From Anaerolineales bacterium (lineage in GTDB: Bacteria > Chloroflexota > Anaerolineae > Anaerolineales > UBA4823): a DNA stretch of 64,000 bases. The notes under the pieces are model-generated. The model worked only from the letters and a program-made list of their open reading frames with translations, was not told where the DNA came from and made no database searches. Positions 25,355 to 34,961 of the stretch are shown in pieces. Position numbers and translations under genes: made by a program. The DNA lies in NCBI GenBank assembly GCA_016932955.1, contig JAFGBV010000245.1, forward strand, positions 1 through 64,000, written 5' to 3'. Numbering within the stretch: the stretch's first letter is position 1; every line of letters begins with the position of its first letter.

Positions 25355-26521
25355 CTACAGGTACTTTGACTGCACGCCTGCTGAGGCGTGGCAGAGATAA
25401 ACCTGCGCTTCGTGCCCGGTTTTTTGGCGATAGCCATCTTTCAAACCCCAGATAAATTCCTCCGCATGAACTTCCTCGATCAGGTTCACCGTGCAACCGC
25501 CAAAACCGGCCCCGCTCAGGCGAGCCCCATAAATACCCGGTAAGCCACGCGCAATTTCCACCAAAGCATCCAATTCAGGAATGCTCACTTCATACAGGTC
25601 GCGCAGGCTCTTGTGCCCGGCAAACATCAGACCGCCAAACAACTGCGCATCTTCAGCCTTCAGAGCATTCACCGCCTGGCCAACCCGATGAATCTCCTTC
25701 ACCACATGCTCAGCACGCTGGCTGACCTCTTCCGGCAGGTATAAACTGTAGGCGGCGAATTCAACAGTAGAGATATCACGGAGTGAATGGATACCCGGCT
25801 TATATGCCTGCAAAAGCTCAACCGCCTTCTCACAGGCTGCGCGGCGCTCGTTGTAAGCCGAACCAGCCAGGCTGCGCCGCACACCGGAATCGGCTATCAC
25901 AATCGCCGTGCCCACCGGCAACCTCACGGGGCGATACTCCAGGCTACGCGTGTCAAAGTATAACGCATGCCCCTCCAAACCACAGGCGCTGGCAAATTGG
26001 TCCATTAACCCACAGTTTACACCGACATAGCCATTCTCCGCTTTCTGGCACAGGCGCGCAATCTCCAAGCAGTTCGCATCCCATCCGCCCAGCAGCCGCC
26101 AGGTTGCGGCAAATGCCACCTCCACTGCCGCTGAGGAGCTCAAGCCAGCCCCAATGGGAACATCTGAAGTATACACAGCCTTCAACCCACTGACCTGCAA
26201 ACCCGCTCCCTGCAAAGCCCATGCCACTCCAGCCGGGTAGCGGCCCCAGTTGGGCAGTGTCTTGCCCACCACATCGATCCGCTCTTTCAGTTGATCCAGA
26301 GAAAAAGCCACATTTTTGTTCAGATCCAGGGCATATAATTCCACCCGCTGGTCTTGTAAAGGTGTCGCCGCCAAGTATACTGCCCGGTCAATCGCCGCTG
26401 GCAGCACCACCCCCTCGTTATAATCCACGTGCTCACCCAGCAAGTTGACCCGCCCCGGAGCGCGCGTCCAAACTTTAGGCTCGCATCCAAATCGTTCTCG
26501 AAAAGCCGCTCGTATATCCAT
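25355..26521 (-). CDS. galK: Galactokinase
   Basis: 388 residues of a GHMP kinase with galactokinase-specific N-terminal signature APGRVNLLGEHVDYNEG, the ATP loop PIGAGLSSSAAVEVA and the C-terminal GARLSGAGFGGCTVNLI. It phosphorylates galactose to galactose 1-phosphate in the Leloir pathway. No other Leloir gene is adjacent; a large membrane glycosyltransferase precedes it on the same strand. I considered mevalonate kinase, another GHMP member, because of the mevalonate genes in this window. The GEHVDYN sugar-binding motif identifies galactokinase instead. Confidence 0.93.
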   Translation of the reverse strand: MDIRAAFRERFGCEPKVWTRAPGRVNLLGEHVDYNEGVVLPAAIDRAVYLAATPLQDQRVELYALDLNKNVAFSLDQLKERIDVVGKTLPNWGRYPAGVAWALQGAGLQVSGLKAVYTSDVPIGAGLSSSAAVEVAFAATWRLLGGWDANCLEIARLCQKAENGYVGVNCGLMDQFASACGLEGHALYFDTRSLEYRPVRLPVGTAIVIADSGVRRSLAGSAYNERRAACEKAVELLQAYKPGIHSLRDISTVEFAAYSLYLPEEVSQRAEHVVKEIHRVGQAVNALKAEDAQLFGGLMFAGHKSLRDLYEVSIPELDALVEIARGLPGIYGARLSGAGFGGCTVNLIEEVHAEEFIWGLKDGYRQKTGHEAQVYLCHASAGVQSKYL

Positions 26522-26589
26522 ATCGCTACCTCACAACATCGCTTTGTTATTTTCCGGGATGCACCCTGGCAGGATAACGATCACTGCAT

Positions 26590-28506
26590 TCAGGGCACAG
26601 GCGCCATGTAGAGCTGGTAGTTATTGCGATTATAAATCATGGGCAGGCCTCTGATCGACTCTTGGTCCGGCGCACATTTTTGACAGATGATGGCACAGGG
26701 CTGGAAATTTTCATCTTCATACCGTTCCGAAGGGGTCCCTGCCACGATCCATTCAATCTGCAAAGAATGCCGCGGCGCGCCCATCAACGCCCACAGGAGA
26801 TATTCAGCATTCGAGCCCGATAGCATGATACCTACTTTTCTACAATCAGCCTCCTGGATGATTTTGCTCATCTGCGTGAAGGGGGCCTCCAGGTGGGAAG
26901 CATTGGCAAAATACAATTCCTGCCGAGGTGTATGTAAAATGCTGCCCACGTAAGAGCGCCCCTCGATTGGCACCAGCGGCCGCGAGTTGATTGAGAACAG
27001 CCACAGCCACGCTGCAGCCACCGTAATCATCCCCAAAGCCCGGGCGGCATTTGCCGGCAGAGAACGGACGGCAGCGTATGCAATCAGCGGCGCAAACAGC
27101 ACAAAAAATGGCGTATGGTAGCGCGTGCCGAAGATCTGCCACTTGAAGATCATACTGAACAGGAAGAAGCCAGCAATGACCAACAGCATATACACTACCG
27201 CCATTCCTCCCAGGCGCTTACCGCCAGCCAGCACCGCGCAGAAAGTAAGCCCAATCAAGGCGGTATGCAGCAGATTGCCGACGACATCTTCATGCGTGGC
27301 AAAGCCGCCAATGGGATTGTACTCGCCGTGAAGGGTGGTGCGCGGATCGTTTATATCGACATTCATCCATTGGTGAATATCCAGCACGCAGTTGTAAATC
27401 CATTCGTTAACTGCCTGCTTAGGGGTTCCCAAGTGCAAACCCGCATTGCGCAGCGCGTTTGAGAGCATGCCCGGAATCGTCCTGAGCTGATTGCCCTGCA
27501 TATCGATCCGCTCCTGGTTGCTGATCGGGTTGCCATAGGTGATGATGTTACGGAGCAGATGACCAGCACTGAGAGCCAGTACAAGCGCCAGCGAAAGAGC
27601 AGACCAGCCCACCAACTGAAGCGGGCGCATACGACGTAGCAGCAGAACAAGCGCCAACCCTGCCAGGGGCAATAAATAGGGAACAGCAATCGGTTTGGTG
27701 AGCAGCGCCAACCCGGCCGCCAGGTTTGCAAACACAATCGCCTGCCCCAATCGCTGCTCTTTGTCCCTCAGATTGAGCACTTCTGATCCCGCGCAGATCA
27801 ACCAGCAAGACAGCACATAGTCCGTCATCGTGCTGGAGGCTTGCACAATCCCCATCGGGAGCGCCGCAACAAGCACAGCTGCCAGCAACTGCCCTGACGG
27901 TGGAACGCCTAATTGCTTGGCAATGCGCGCGACCCCCACCAGGCAGATGAGCATTGCCGTCCACTGCACAAAATTCACCAGCCGGTCCCCATTTGCCAGC
28001 ACATAGGTGTGCAGAACAATCATCTCGGCACCGGGGGGCATACTGTTCTGGATTTCCATCCCCGTAGGATAATGCCAGACCTGCCTTGCCTGCGCCCAGT
28101 GGGCGACGCGAGACATGTGATAGGTTAATGAATCCCAGGTTTGCGGTGGAGCCAACCAGGCAACCAATGCTGTCACACCCAGCACAAATAGCAATGGAAC
28201 CCACAGGCTCCAATCAAGGTTCGGTTTAGGGAACTTAAGCGTTGGCCTGCTAAAGAGAAATTTTCCACGCTTTGCGCGGTGCAACAATTGGTAAACTGCC
28301 AGGGCAATTGGGATCAGCCAGGCAATGGATAAGCCCAGGCGCGTTACGCCGCGAATGATACTAAGCAACTCTGTGGAAAAGGTCAGGTAGCTGCCCCACA
28401 CTACTGCCGCCCGCAGGAACAATCCGCGGCGACCTGTTTGCGGACTCCTGGATTCCAGCAAAAAATAGATGGCGGCAAAGGCCGCCGGGAGCAGCAAAGC
28501 TAACAT
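26590..28506 (-). CDS. Polytopic membrane glycosyltransferase (GT39-like fold)
   Basis: 638 residues with about eleven hydrophobic segments. After TM2-3 there is an acidic loop, TWDSLTYHMSRVAHW near residues 124-138, resembling the first extracytoplasmic catalytic loop of lipid-linked glycosyltransferases such as GT39/ArnT. A C-terminal soluble domain of about 120 residues (SYVGSILHTPRQELYFANAS onward) faces the outside. It likely transfers a sugar from polyprenyl phosphate to an envelope acceptor. The precise family is not certain. It sits upstream of galK on the same strand with a 68-base gap. Confidence 0.7.
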   Translation of the reverse strand: MLALLLPAAFAAIYFLLESRSPQTGRRGLFLRAAVVWGSYLTFSTELLSIIRGVTRLGLSIAWLIPIALAVYQLLHRAKRGKFLFSRPTLKFPKPNLDWSLWVPLLFVLGVTALVAWLAPPQTWDSLTYHMSRVAHWAQARQVWHYPTGMEIQNSMPPGAEMIVLHTYVLANGDRLVNFVQWTAMLICLVGVARIAKQLGVPPSGQLLAAVLVAALPMGIVQASSTMTDYVLSCWLICAGSEVLNLRDKEQRLGQAIVFANLAAGLALLTKPIAVPYLLPLAGLALVLLLRRMRPLQLVGWSALSLALVLALSAGHLLRNIITYGNPISNQERIDMQGNQLRTIPGMLSNALRNAGLHLGTPKQAVNEWIYNCVLDIHQWMNVDINDPRTTLHGEYNPIGGFATHEDVVGNLLHTALIGLTFCAVLAGGKRLGGMAVVYMLLVIAGFFLFSMIFKWQIFGTRYHTPFFVLFAPLIAYAAVRSLPANAARALGMITVAAAWLWLFSINSRPLVPIEGRSYVGSILHTPRQELYFANASHLEAPFTQMSKIIQEADCRKVGIMLSGSNAEYLLWALMGAPRHSLQIEWIVAGTPSERYEDENFQPCAIICQKCAPDQESIRGLPMIYNRNNYQLYMAPVP

Positions 28507-28533
28507 TTCCCCATCTCGCCTTGATCACACTCC

Positions 28534-29055
28534 CTATGGATTTTCTGCTGCAGGTGCTTCTTTACCACTCCACAGCGAAATATCCAGACGATAGACCGCT
28601 GTGACAGCAAGCTCCTCCGCAACAATCTCGCGGTAGTCAATTCCCGGCCTGAGAGTCGGAAAATACCGATCCAGCAACATCTGCAAAGCGCGCCTTGCCT
28701 CCACAGGGTCATCAATAACATGCACAGTGCCAAAAACAACAACACTGGCATATTCAACCCCAAACTCCATCGCCGTATCCCCCGGTACCAGGCGCCCCAT
28801 TTCCGCCGTGCTGAAACAAACACGCGGGTTGGCCGCGATATTCTGGCGCATGCGCCCCTCCAATGCACCATGGAAGTAGATCGCATGGGTCTCAGGCTCA
28901 TAGGCAAAAAGCGTCGGTTTTAAGAAAGGCTGGCCTTGCCACTCAGTTGCCAGCATGCCAAATTGCGCCTTTTGTAAATAGGATCGGATCCAGGCGTCAT
29001 CCTGCGCGCGCTCCGCAAGGCGGACCTGGTTGATTGCAGGATCAGTATGGGACAT
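28534..29055 (-). CDS. Pyridoxamine 5'-phosphate oxidase-family FMN protein
   Basis: 173 residues with the split-barrel FMN fold of NimA/PPOX-like proteins. The pattern FGMLATEWQGQPFLKPTLFAYEP is followed by IYFHGALEGRMRQNIAANPRVCF and VVVFGTVHVIDDPVEARRAL. Proteins of this group bind FMN, heme or F420 and reduce nitro compounds or detoxify; the substrate here is unknown. The start is ATGTCCCATACTGATCC. It is a short distance downstream of a small membrane protein and the CoA-transferase pair on the same strand. Confidence 0.82.
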   Translation of the reverse strand: MSHTDPAINQVRLAERAQDDAWIRSYLQKAQFGMLATEWQGQPFLKPTLFAYEPETHAIYFHGALEGRMRQNIAANPRVCFSTAEMGRLVPGDTAMEFGVEYASVVVFGTVHVIDDPVEARRALQMLLDRYFPTLRPGIDYREIVAEELAVTAVYRLDISLWSGKEAPAAENP

Positions 29056-29084
29056 TGATCTTCTCCACTACCCGCTTGAACCGG

Positions 29085-29504
29085 TTACTTCTTCTTTCCC
29101 TTGGCTTTAGGCTCTGCTGTTGCTTCATGGCTTGGACGCCGCAAGGAAAAAGCCTTGTCCCACAGATATGCACCAAGGAACATACCAACTACGATGAGTG
29201 GGCCAACCCATTGCCACCACTTGAACTGGAAAGCCAGCAAGCCAAACAGCAGCCCGCCCAGAATCACGCCGGGCAGTTTGGGCAGCAACAAATAGATCGC
29301 CGGTTTATCCCCGGTCATGCCAAAAAAGCCAAAGATGGCGCCAAAGAAAGCCCCGGCGATCATCCCGCTTCCCAGGTTCCACAAGAATTCAAACCAGGTC
29401 CCACCCGCCAGCAGGCGGACCCCCCCTCGCAACACACCATAGATCGCCCAAAACAATCCCCAAGTCACCACACTCCACAGCATTTGCCTTAAACGTGTAC
29501 TCAT
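29085..29504 (-). CDS. Membrane protein, unknown
   Basis: 139 residues with three to four hydrophobic segments, Gly-rich (GSGMIAGAFFGAIFGFFGM), and a basic tail ending PKAKGKKK. No family recognised. It lies 4 bases after the stop of the CoA-transferase subunit B gene, suggesting co-transcription. Confidence 0.55.
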   Translation of the reverse strand: MSTRLRQMLWSVVTWGLFWAIYGVLRGGVRLLAGGTWFEFLWNLGSGMIAGAFFGAIFGFFGMTGDKPAIYLLLPKLPGVILGGLLFGLLAFQFKWWQWVGPLIVVGMFLGAYLWDKAFSLRRPSHEATAEPKAKGKKK

Positions 29505-29508
29505 AAGC

Positions 29509-30288
29509 TCATGCGCCTCCCTTTAAATAGATACCTTCAGGGTCAAGCTCTTCTCGTAGGATGCGTAGCTCCTCTGGTCTGGGCGGCTCAGTGATGCTTA
29601 CACTGCCTGCCACCTTGAGCGTCCAGCCGGTTTCTGCGCGCACCAGTTCCACTGTTACACCAGGATGCAATGCGGTCAGCACCAGTTCGCCGCTCTCGTC
29701 CGGCTCCAATACGCCCAGGTCGGTGACTACTGCCAGCATCCCGCCCTCGCGCAAGCCGGCGGCAGTGCGATCTTCACGCCCGCCCAAAAATCCCGCCGAA
29801 GTGCAAAAATCCAACTTTTCCGGGAATCGCCGTTTCGAATGCGGGGTGAGCAAATAGCAGCGATTGGCCCAAGCAGCGATTTCCATCGAGCCACCAGAGC
29901 CAGGAAGGCGCACTTTTGGATGTTCATAATCGCCGATCACCGTGGCATTAATATTGCCAAAGCGGTCGATCTGCGCTCCGCCCATAAAGCCCACATCCAC
30001 ATTGCCGCGCTGCAAGTAAAAGGCAAAAATATCGTACATACTGCACACCGCCAGTGCCCCGCTGACCAGCGTTGGATCGCCAATCGAAAGCGGTAATCGC
30101 GCCGGTTGGGCGCCGATCACGCCTGCCTCGTAGATCATCAGGAGATTGGGGGCATGTGTGCGCCGCGCCAGGTTACAGGCCAGGTTGGGCAGCCCAACCC
30201 CTACGAAAACCGTATCGCCATCCCGCAAGAGCCGGGCAGCATTGATGGTCAGTAGCTCAGAGGATGTATAGTTCGATGGAACACTCAT
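29509..30288 (-). CDS. CoA-transferase subunit B (GctB/IpdB type)
   Basis: 259 residues of a type I CoA-transferase beta subunit: DGDTVFVGVGLPNLACNLAR near residues 22-41, IYEAGVIGAQPARLPLSIGD with the catalytic-type Glu, GNVDVGFMGGAQIDRFGNIN and GSGGSMEIA. It pairs with the subunit A gene 12 bases upstream. Family members act on glutaconate or, as IpdAB, hydrolyse a ring-opened steroid CoA. With a P5C dehydrogenase nearby, an amino-acid or organic-acid CoA role is possible but unproven. Confidence 0.85.
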   Translation of the reverse strand: MSVPSNYTSSELLTINAARLLRDGDTVFVGVGLPNLACNLARRTHAPNLLMIYEAGVIGAQPARLPLSIGDPTLVSGALAVCSMYDIFAFYLQRGNVDVGFMGGAQIDRFGNINATVIGDYEHPKVRLPGSGGSMEIAAWANRCYLLTPHSKRRFPEKLDFCTSAGFLGGREDRTAAGLREGGMLAVVTDLGVLEPDESGELVLTALHPGVTVELVRAETGWTLKVAGSVSITEPPRPEELRILREELDPEGIYLKGGA

Positions 30289-30300
30289 ATTATCCTGCGT

Positions 30301-31203
30301 TTAATATTGCCCATAATCAACCGGCACGCTGGGACAAGAGCCGATCTTCAAGCGTTTGTGCACATCGCTGCCTAATTTATCCCAGTATTCTGCTCGATCT
30401 ATAACGCCGTAGACCCACTCATCCAGGTAGGATCGCGTCGCTGCTGGGTCACTACTGATTTTATCCCATTCAATGTAGAAAGTATTATCCCGGTCGTAAT
30501 ATCCCTGCGTGTAGGAAGGATGCGCACAATAGGGCACATGGCATACTGCATCGACAATGAACCCCGGGATCAGGGTACGGTTGGGATCTGAGCGGATCAC
30601 AGCCTGATCCACGATCTCTTCAGCAGTCAATATGACCCGCTCGGAAGCGAAAGCGGCCTCTTTTTGCTCGCCAATGATACCCCATATTTGCGCGTTCCCA
30701 TCAGCATCCGCACGCTGAACATGTACGATCGCAACATCTGGCTTAAGCGGCGGGACCACAGGGATATCTCTGCCGGAGTAGGGGTCTGTAACAGATTTGT
30801 AGTTTGGGTTGGCGCGCTCCAGATCTCTGGCAACTGTGGGGTTCATGGGCATAAACGGCAAGCCGGATGCCCCAGCCTGCAAGCGTGAGATCATGCCAAA
30901 ATGGGAATATTCCTCCCATTCAAGCCTCCCTGCCTCGATTTCTGCCCGCATAATGCGCAAGGAGCCTACACCAGGATTGCCCATATAGGAGAAGATCACT
31001 TTTCGGGCACAACCAGCCGCAATCATCTGATCATAGATCAGATCCGGCGTAGCGCGAGACAGAACCAGGTCGCGCCGCTTCTGTCGGATCATTTCATGCC
31101 CAGCAGCAAATGGGATCAGGTGTGTAAATCCCGCAGCGTAAACAACATCACCATCTCGTACATTTTGTTGGATAGCCTCTGAGAGCAAACAAAGTTTAGA
31201 CAT
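30301..31203 (-). CDS. CoA-transferase subunit A (GctA/IpdA type)
   Basis: 300 residues from MSKLCLLSEAIQQNV. It has DGDVVYAAGFTHLIPFAAGHE, VIFSYMGNPGVGSLR, PFMPMNPTVARDLERANP and PPLKPDVAIVHVQRADADGN, all typical of type I CoA-transferase alpha subunits. I prefer this ATG to one four codons upstream because the AAGGA purine run touches the upstream ATG but lies 11 bases before this one. It forms a heteromeric enzyme with subunit B. The acyl substrate is undetermined. Confidence 0.86.
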   Translation of the reverse strand: MSKLCLLSEAIQQNVRDGDVVYAAGFTHLIPFAAGHEMIRQKRRDLVLSRATPDLIYDQMIAAGCARKVIFSYMGNPGVGSLRIMRAEIEAGRLEWEEYSHFGMISRLQAGASGLPFMPMNPTVARDLERANPNYKSVTDPYSGRDIPVVPPLKPDVAIVHVQRADADGNAQIWGIIGEQKEAAFASERVILTAEEIVDQAVIRSDPNRTLIPGFIVDAVCHVPYCAHPSYTQGYYDRDNTFYIEWDKISSDPAATRSYLDEWVYGVIDRAEYWDKLGSDVHKRLKIGSCPSVPVDYGQY

Positions 31204-31240
31204 AAAAACTGGCATCCTTAGATGATTCGGTAAGCGCGAG

Positions 31241-31495
31241 TTAGTGTTGTTTTTTCTTCTCTCGCCGTTCAGCCTGCTTCTGGCGCATCTTGCGCAAGGT
31301 TCGAAAGCGCTCCGTTGGAGCAGGAGGTTTACGGTTCCGCCAGATCAGGTATCCTCCCAGAAATGTCAGGGCTGCGCCGATGAAGAAAAATCCATACGCA
31401 GGGTGCTGCGCCTGATCTGTGGTGAAGAAGATCACCAGCAGAACCAGGCCAATCATCAAGAAGAATACACCAATGCGCCCTTTATCGATCGACAT
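31241..31495 (-). CDS. Small two-TM membrane protein with basic tail
   Basis: 84 residues: TM1 about residues 8-25 (IGVFFLMIGLVLLVIFF), TM2 about 34-51 and a strongly basic cytoplasmic tail (RTLRKMRQKQAERREKKKQH). No family recognised. It is 37 bases upstream of the CoA-transferase A start on the same strand and follows the terminator of the P5C dehydrogenase gene, so it may head the CoA-transferase transcript. Confidence 0.6.
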   Translation of the reverse strand: MSIDKGRIGVFFLMIGLVLLVIFFTTDQAQHPAYGFFFIGAALTFLGGYLIWRNRKPPAPTERFRTLRKMRQKQAERREKKKQH

Positions 31496-31519
31496 ATCTC
31501 ATCAGGCAGTTTTACAAAT

Positions 31520-31552
31520 AGGAGGATCAGATGCTTAGCCTCTGATCCTCCT
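31520..31552 (-). terminator. 12-bp hairpin terminator after P5C dehydrogenase gene
   Basis: AGGAGGATCAGA (31520-31531) and TCTGATCCTCCT (31541-31552) are perfectly complementary around a 9-base loop. On the minus strand it is followed by ATTTGTAAAAC. It lies just past the stop of the dehydrogenase gene. Confidence 0.75.
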
Positions 31553-31557
31553 GAAAC

Positions 31558-33132
31558 TTACTCTACCAGGGTGCGGATCTGCTCGTGCATGTACAGCGGT
31601 AGATAGTAATGCCCACCGGCATTCTTGCCCGAGGAGCCAGAACCTTTCCAGCCGCCAAAAGGTTGGAAGCCAGGCCACGCCCCCGTGGTTGAGCCCTGGG
31701 GGCGGTTTGCATAAGTCACACCGGCTTCAATACGATCATAAAACCATGCCGCCTCATCCACCGTGCCATAGAAGCCAGCCGTCAGGCCATAATTGACATC
31801 GTTCGCCAGTTGCATCGCCTGTTCCAGATCCTTCACCGATGCAATTGTGGTGATCGGCAGGAACATTTCATCTTTCCACAAGTGGTGGGTCAACGGGACA
31901 TCCACGGCCAGGGTGGGTGTAACGTAATAGCCTTTAGCATAAATCCCTTCGTCGAGCACCTTGCCACCGGTCAGGATCCTGCCCGCCTGCGCCAGCTCAG
32001 TAACATAATTCTGGTAATCCGCCAGGGCCGAGCGATTGATTACGGGGCCCATATATACATTGCGGTCGGTTGGATTGCCCACAGTTAAGCGATTGGTTAA
32101 CTCCACTAGGCGACTCACCAGCGATTCGTAGAGAGGTTCTTCAATAAAAACGCGCGAGCAAGCCGAGCATTTCTGCCCTTGCAAGCCAAAAGCTGAGCGA
32201 ACAATACCAATCGCTGCGCGCTCCAGGTCAGCATGGCGTGAGACAATCGCAGGATTCTTGCCTCCCAATTCCAGGATGATCGGGCGCACCCAGCGGCAAT
32301 CGGAGAAATCGCGGAAGATGCCCATTCCTACATCATACGAACCGGTGAAAGTGATGCCGTCCACCTCCTGGCAAGTTATCAACGCCTGGCCCAAGGTTCG
32401 TCCAGGTCCAGTGACATAATTGTAGACGCCATCCGGAATACCGGCATCGCGAAAACATTCCGAAAGCAGGCGCACGACCCAGGGCGTATCCGTGGCAGGT
32501 TTGGCTACCACGGTATTGCCTGTCGCCAGGGCTGCGCCTACCGGCCCACTCGTTAGTGAGGCAGGGAAATTAAACGGGCTGATCACCAGCCACACGCCAT
32601 AGGGGCGTAGGATGGAATAGTTGGTAGAGGAATATCCCACCAGGGGATCACGGTTCATCTCCACAAAGTATCCGTCATTCTTCTCCATCTGGTAGCAAGA
32701 ATAACGGATCAGATCAGCTGTCTCAGCCACATCGCCCAACGACTCCATGCGATTCTTGCCCACTTCCAGGGCCAGCGCAGCCGCGATCTCAAAGATACGC
32801 TGGTCCACCAGGTCAGCCGCCTTGCGCAGCAGCGCCACACGATCCTGCCACTTCATCCGGCTCCACAGCGGGAAAGCCTTGCGCGCGGCGCTTAGAGCAT
32901 CCAGGGCCTCCTGCGTACCACCCTTTTGGAATACGCCCAACACCCAATCTGTATTGGCTGGCGAACGTTTCTCGAACTTATCAGCGGAAAATACATCTTT
33001 ACCGTTAATGAACATGCCATATTCTTTGCCCAACCCAGCAGTCACCTTACCCAGCGCCTCCTCAAAGCGCACATGCAGTTCCTCGGGGGGGTTGAACATT
33101 GTTGAATATGTCAGCTTAAAACCTTCGGCCAT
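31558..33132 (-). CDS. pruA: 1-pyrroline-5-carboxylate (glutamate semialdehyde) dehydrogenase
   Basis: 524 residues of the aldehyde dehydrogenase superfamily. It has the P5CDH-type N-terminus, NFPASLTSGPVGAALATGNTVV for NAD binding, the general base Glu in ILELGGKNP and the catalytic Cys in GLQGQKCSACSR; GQKCSA-S is typical of PruA/RocA. It oxidises glutamate semialdehyde from proline or ornithine to glutamate with NAD+. The start MAEGFKL follows GAGGAGG by 6 bases. No proline dehydrogenase gene is adjacent. A dedicated terminator follows. Confidence 0.88.
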   Translation of the reverse strand: MAEGFKLTYSTMFNPPEELHVRFEEALGKVTAGLGKEYGMFINGKDVFSADKFEKRSPANTDWVLGVFQKGGTQEALDALSAARKAFPLWSRMKWQDRVALLRKAADLVDQRIFEIAAALALEVGKNRMESLGDVAETADLIRYSCYQMEKNDGYFVEMNRDPLVGYSSTNYSILRPYGVWLVISPFNFPASLTSGPVGAALATGNTVVAKPATDTPWVVRLLSECFRDAGIPDGVYNYVTGPGRTLGQALITCQEVDGITFTGSYDVGMGIFRDFSDCRWVRPIILELGGKNPAIVSRHADLERAAIGIVRSAFGLQGQKCSACSRVFIEEPLYESLVSRLVELTNRLTVGNPTDRNVYMGPVINRSALADYQNYVTELAQAGRILTGGKVLDEGIYAKGYYVTPTLAVDVPLTHHLWKDEMFLPITTIASVKDLEQAMQLANDVNYGLTAGFYGTVDEAAWFYDRIEAGVTYANRPQGSTTGAWPGFQPFGGWKGSGSSGKNAGGHYYLPLYMHEQIRTLVE

Positions 33133-33220
33133 CGTAATCCTCCTCAATCATGATTCTGTTTCGTGCCATCTACAGGAAACCCTTTTCTGAGCCTAAGTAT
33201 AGTCGAGGCAGGCACTCTCG

Positions 33221-33889
33221 TCAAAGGGAAGCGCGGTTTCTGTCTACTTCTCCAGTAGCCAGGCGCGATCGCAACCGTGCCGCAATTTGCCTCACCCCCC
33301 TCAAGCGCAGGATGAACAACAACAGCAGTATAGCACCCCAGGCGAGCGGCTGGCGAATATCCGTTTTGACCAACCAGATATAGTGCACAATCGCCAATAT
33401 CCCCGCCAGGTAAGCCAGGCGGTGCAGGCGTTTCCAATTCTTGCCCAGGCGCTTCTGCCACCAGCGGAAAGAGGTGATTGCCAGAGCTAACAAAACCAAT
33501 CCGGAGGCAAAACCCACCAGTGCATAGCGTTTCTCAAAAACCGCCTCGCGCAGGTATTGGAGATTAAAACCATAATCCAGGGCGACAAAGATAGCAAAAT
33601 GGATGCTGGCGTATAGGAAAGCATACAATCCCAGGGCACGCCGCACCTTAAGCACAGCTTTGAAATCGAACACACTGGAAAGCGGCGTACAGGCCAAGGA
33701 GAGAACCAGGAGCACCAGGGCTGGTTTTCCCGTGCGCAGCGTAGCCTCCTGGATGGGATTAACCGTCAGATCGTCGCGAAGTGCATCAACAACCAGCAGC
33801 GCCAGAGGAGCCAGAGCACCCAGGTGCGCAATCAGGCGGATATGCCTATCCACCAACCCAGCCAAACCATGCCTCCTGCGATTTACCAT
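33221..33889 (-). CDS. msrQ: MsrQ heme-binding membrane subunit
   Basis: 222 residues with about six TM helices and the ferric-reductase-like pattern: TGKPALVLLVLSLACTPL, the histidine helices YASIHFAIFVALDYG and WKRLHRLAYLAGILAIVHY. MsrQ takes quinol electrons and passes them through heme to MsrP. The start MVNRRRHG is preceded by GAGGAGG very closely; a longer frame runs back into the msrP coding region and is rejected. It lies 28 bases after msrP and completes the MsrPQ methionine sulfoxide repair pair. Confidence 0.9.
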   Translation of the reverse strand: MVNRRRHGLAGLVDRHIRLIAHLGALAPLALLVVDALRDDLTVNPIQEATLRTGKPALVLLVLSLACTPLSSVFDFKAVLKVRRALGLYAFLYASIHFAIFVALDYGFNLQYLREAVFEKRYALVGFASGLVLLALAITSFRWWQKRLGKNWKRLHRLAYLAGILAIVHYIWLVKTDIRQPLAWGAILLLLFILRLRGVRQIAARLRSRLATGEVDRNRASL

Positions 33890-33917
33890 ATCCTCCTCAC
33901 CCGTGTATTGCATCTTG

Positions 33918-34898
33918 CTAATAATTCTGACGCAAATCCAGCCCCTCGTAGAGACTGGCGACCTGCTCGGCATAACCATTGAACAACAGCGTGGGACGGC
34001 GGCCCACATCCCCAATACGCCGTTCATTGGCCTGTGACCAGCGCGGATGATCAACCTCTGGATTCACATTGGCATAGAAGCCATATTCGTTCGGGGCAGC
34101 TGCCATCCACAATGAGAAGGGCTCTGTATCCACTAGATCAATCTTGACGATGGATTTGATTGATTTGAAGCCGTATTTCCAGGGCACCACCAGTCGCAGC
34201 GGCGCGCCGTTTTGGGGAAGCAGATCCTGGCCATACAAACCTGTGGCAAGGAGGGTCAGATCATTCATCGCCTCATCCAGCCGCAATCCTTCCACATAAG
34301 GCCATTTCAACCAGTTGCTCTTCTGTCCAGGCATCTGCTGCGGGTCGTAGAGAGACTCAAAGCGTACATATTGGGCATCCGAGGTCGGTTCAACCTCATT
34401 AAGCAGGCGGGAGAGGGGAAAGCCCCACCAGGGAATCACCATCGACCAACCTTCCACACAGCGCATGCGGTAGATCCGTTCTTCCTGCTGAAACCTGCGC
34501 AGGTCATCGATATCGAAGGTCTTCGGATAGTGGACGAGCCCGCCCACCTGTACCTGCCAGGGCGAGGTAATGAAATCCATTGCCAGTCGCGCTACATCTT
34601 CCTTATCAATGGTGAACTCATAAAAGTTATTGAAATTGGTGACCTCCTCGAATGTATTCGCCGGGTCACCCAACTCGTCCAATTTATCACCCAAGGCTGT
34701 TGAATCACTGCCCTGTGGTAACGACTGCGGCGGTGAACTTGTTGATTCTGTAGCTTTGGGAGCGCAGGCGGCCAGGGCGGCTGCACCCGCTGCCAGAGCG
34801 CCCAGGCGCAGAAACGATCGGCGGGTTAATTTACGTTGCTGGCTATAAGCCCGGTAAATATGCTCCGGTGTGATCTCTGAAGACGGTATCTTTTCCAT
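33918..34898 (-). CDS. msrP: MsrP molybdopterin methionine sulfoxide reductase
   Basis: 326 residues. A twin-arginine signal ([22 protein letters not shown]) is followed by a lipobox-like Cys, so it may be an exported, lipid-anchored Tat substrate. The catalytic domain shows the Mo-ligating Cys in [23 protein letters not shown] and [16 protein letters not shown], all typical of MsrP (YedY). It repairs oxidised methionines in envelope proteins using electrons from MsrQ. The start MEKIPSS follows GGAGG by 5 bases. Confidence 0.92.
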   Translation of the reverse strand: MEKIPSSEITPEHIYRAYSQQRKLTRRSFLRLGALAAGAAALAACAPKATESTSSPPQSLPQGSDSTALGDKLDELGDPANTFEEVTNFNNFYEFTIDKEDVARLAMDFITSPWQVQVGGLVHYPKTFDIDDLRRFQQEERIYRMRCVEGWSMVIPWWGFPLSRLLNEVEPTSDAQYVRFESLYDPQQMPGQKSNWLKWPYVEGLRLDEAMNDLTLLATGLYGQDLLPQNGAPLRLVVPWKYGFKSIKSIVKIDLVDTEPFSLWMAAAPNEYGFYANVNPEVDHPRWSQANERRIGDVGRRPTLLFNGYAEQVASLYEGLDLRQNY

Positions 34899-34931
34899 TG
34901 TTACCTCCACCAATAATTCATCATATCCTTT

Positions 34932-34961
34932 ATTCTGATCAATCAGATCAGAATTATAGCA
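34932..34961 (-). promoter_or_regulatory. msrP promoter with overlapping palindrome
   Basis: On the minus strand, TGCTATAAT (34961-34953) is a perfect extended -10. Immediately downstream lies the inverted repeat ATTCTGATC-AATCA-GATCAGAAT (34932-34954), overlapping the -10 end and the likely start point. This arrangement suits a repressor operator, possibly redox-responsive. The regulator is unknown. Confidence 0.6.

Noticed and set aside
25355..26521. GHMP kinase as mevalonate kinase completing the pathway
   Set aside because: The GRVNLLGEHVDYNEG motif is specific for galactokinase.
31295..31310. GGTTCGAA-like tRNA T-loop match
   Set aside because: No cloverleaf can be built around it, and it lies within a small membrane protein gene.
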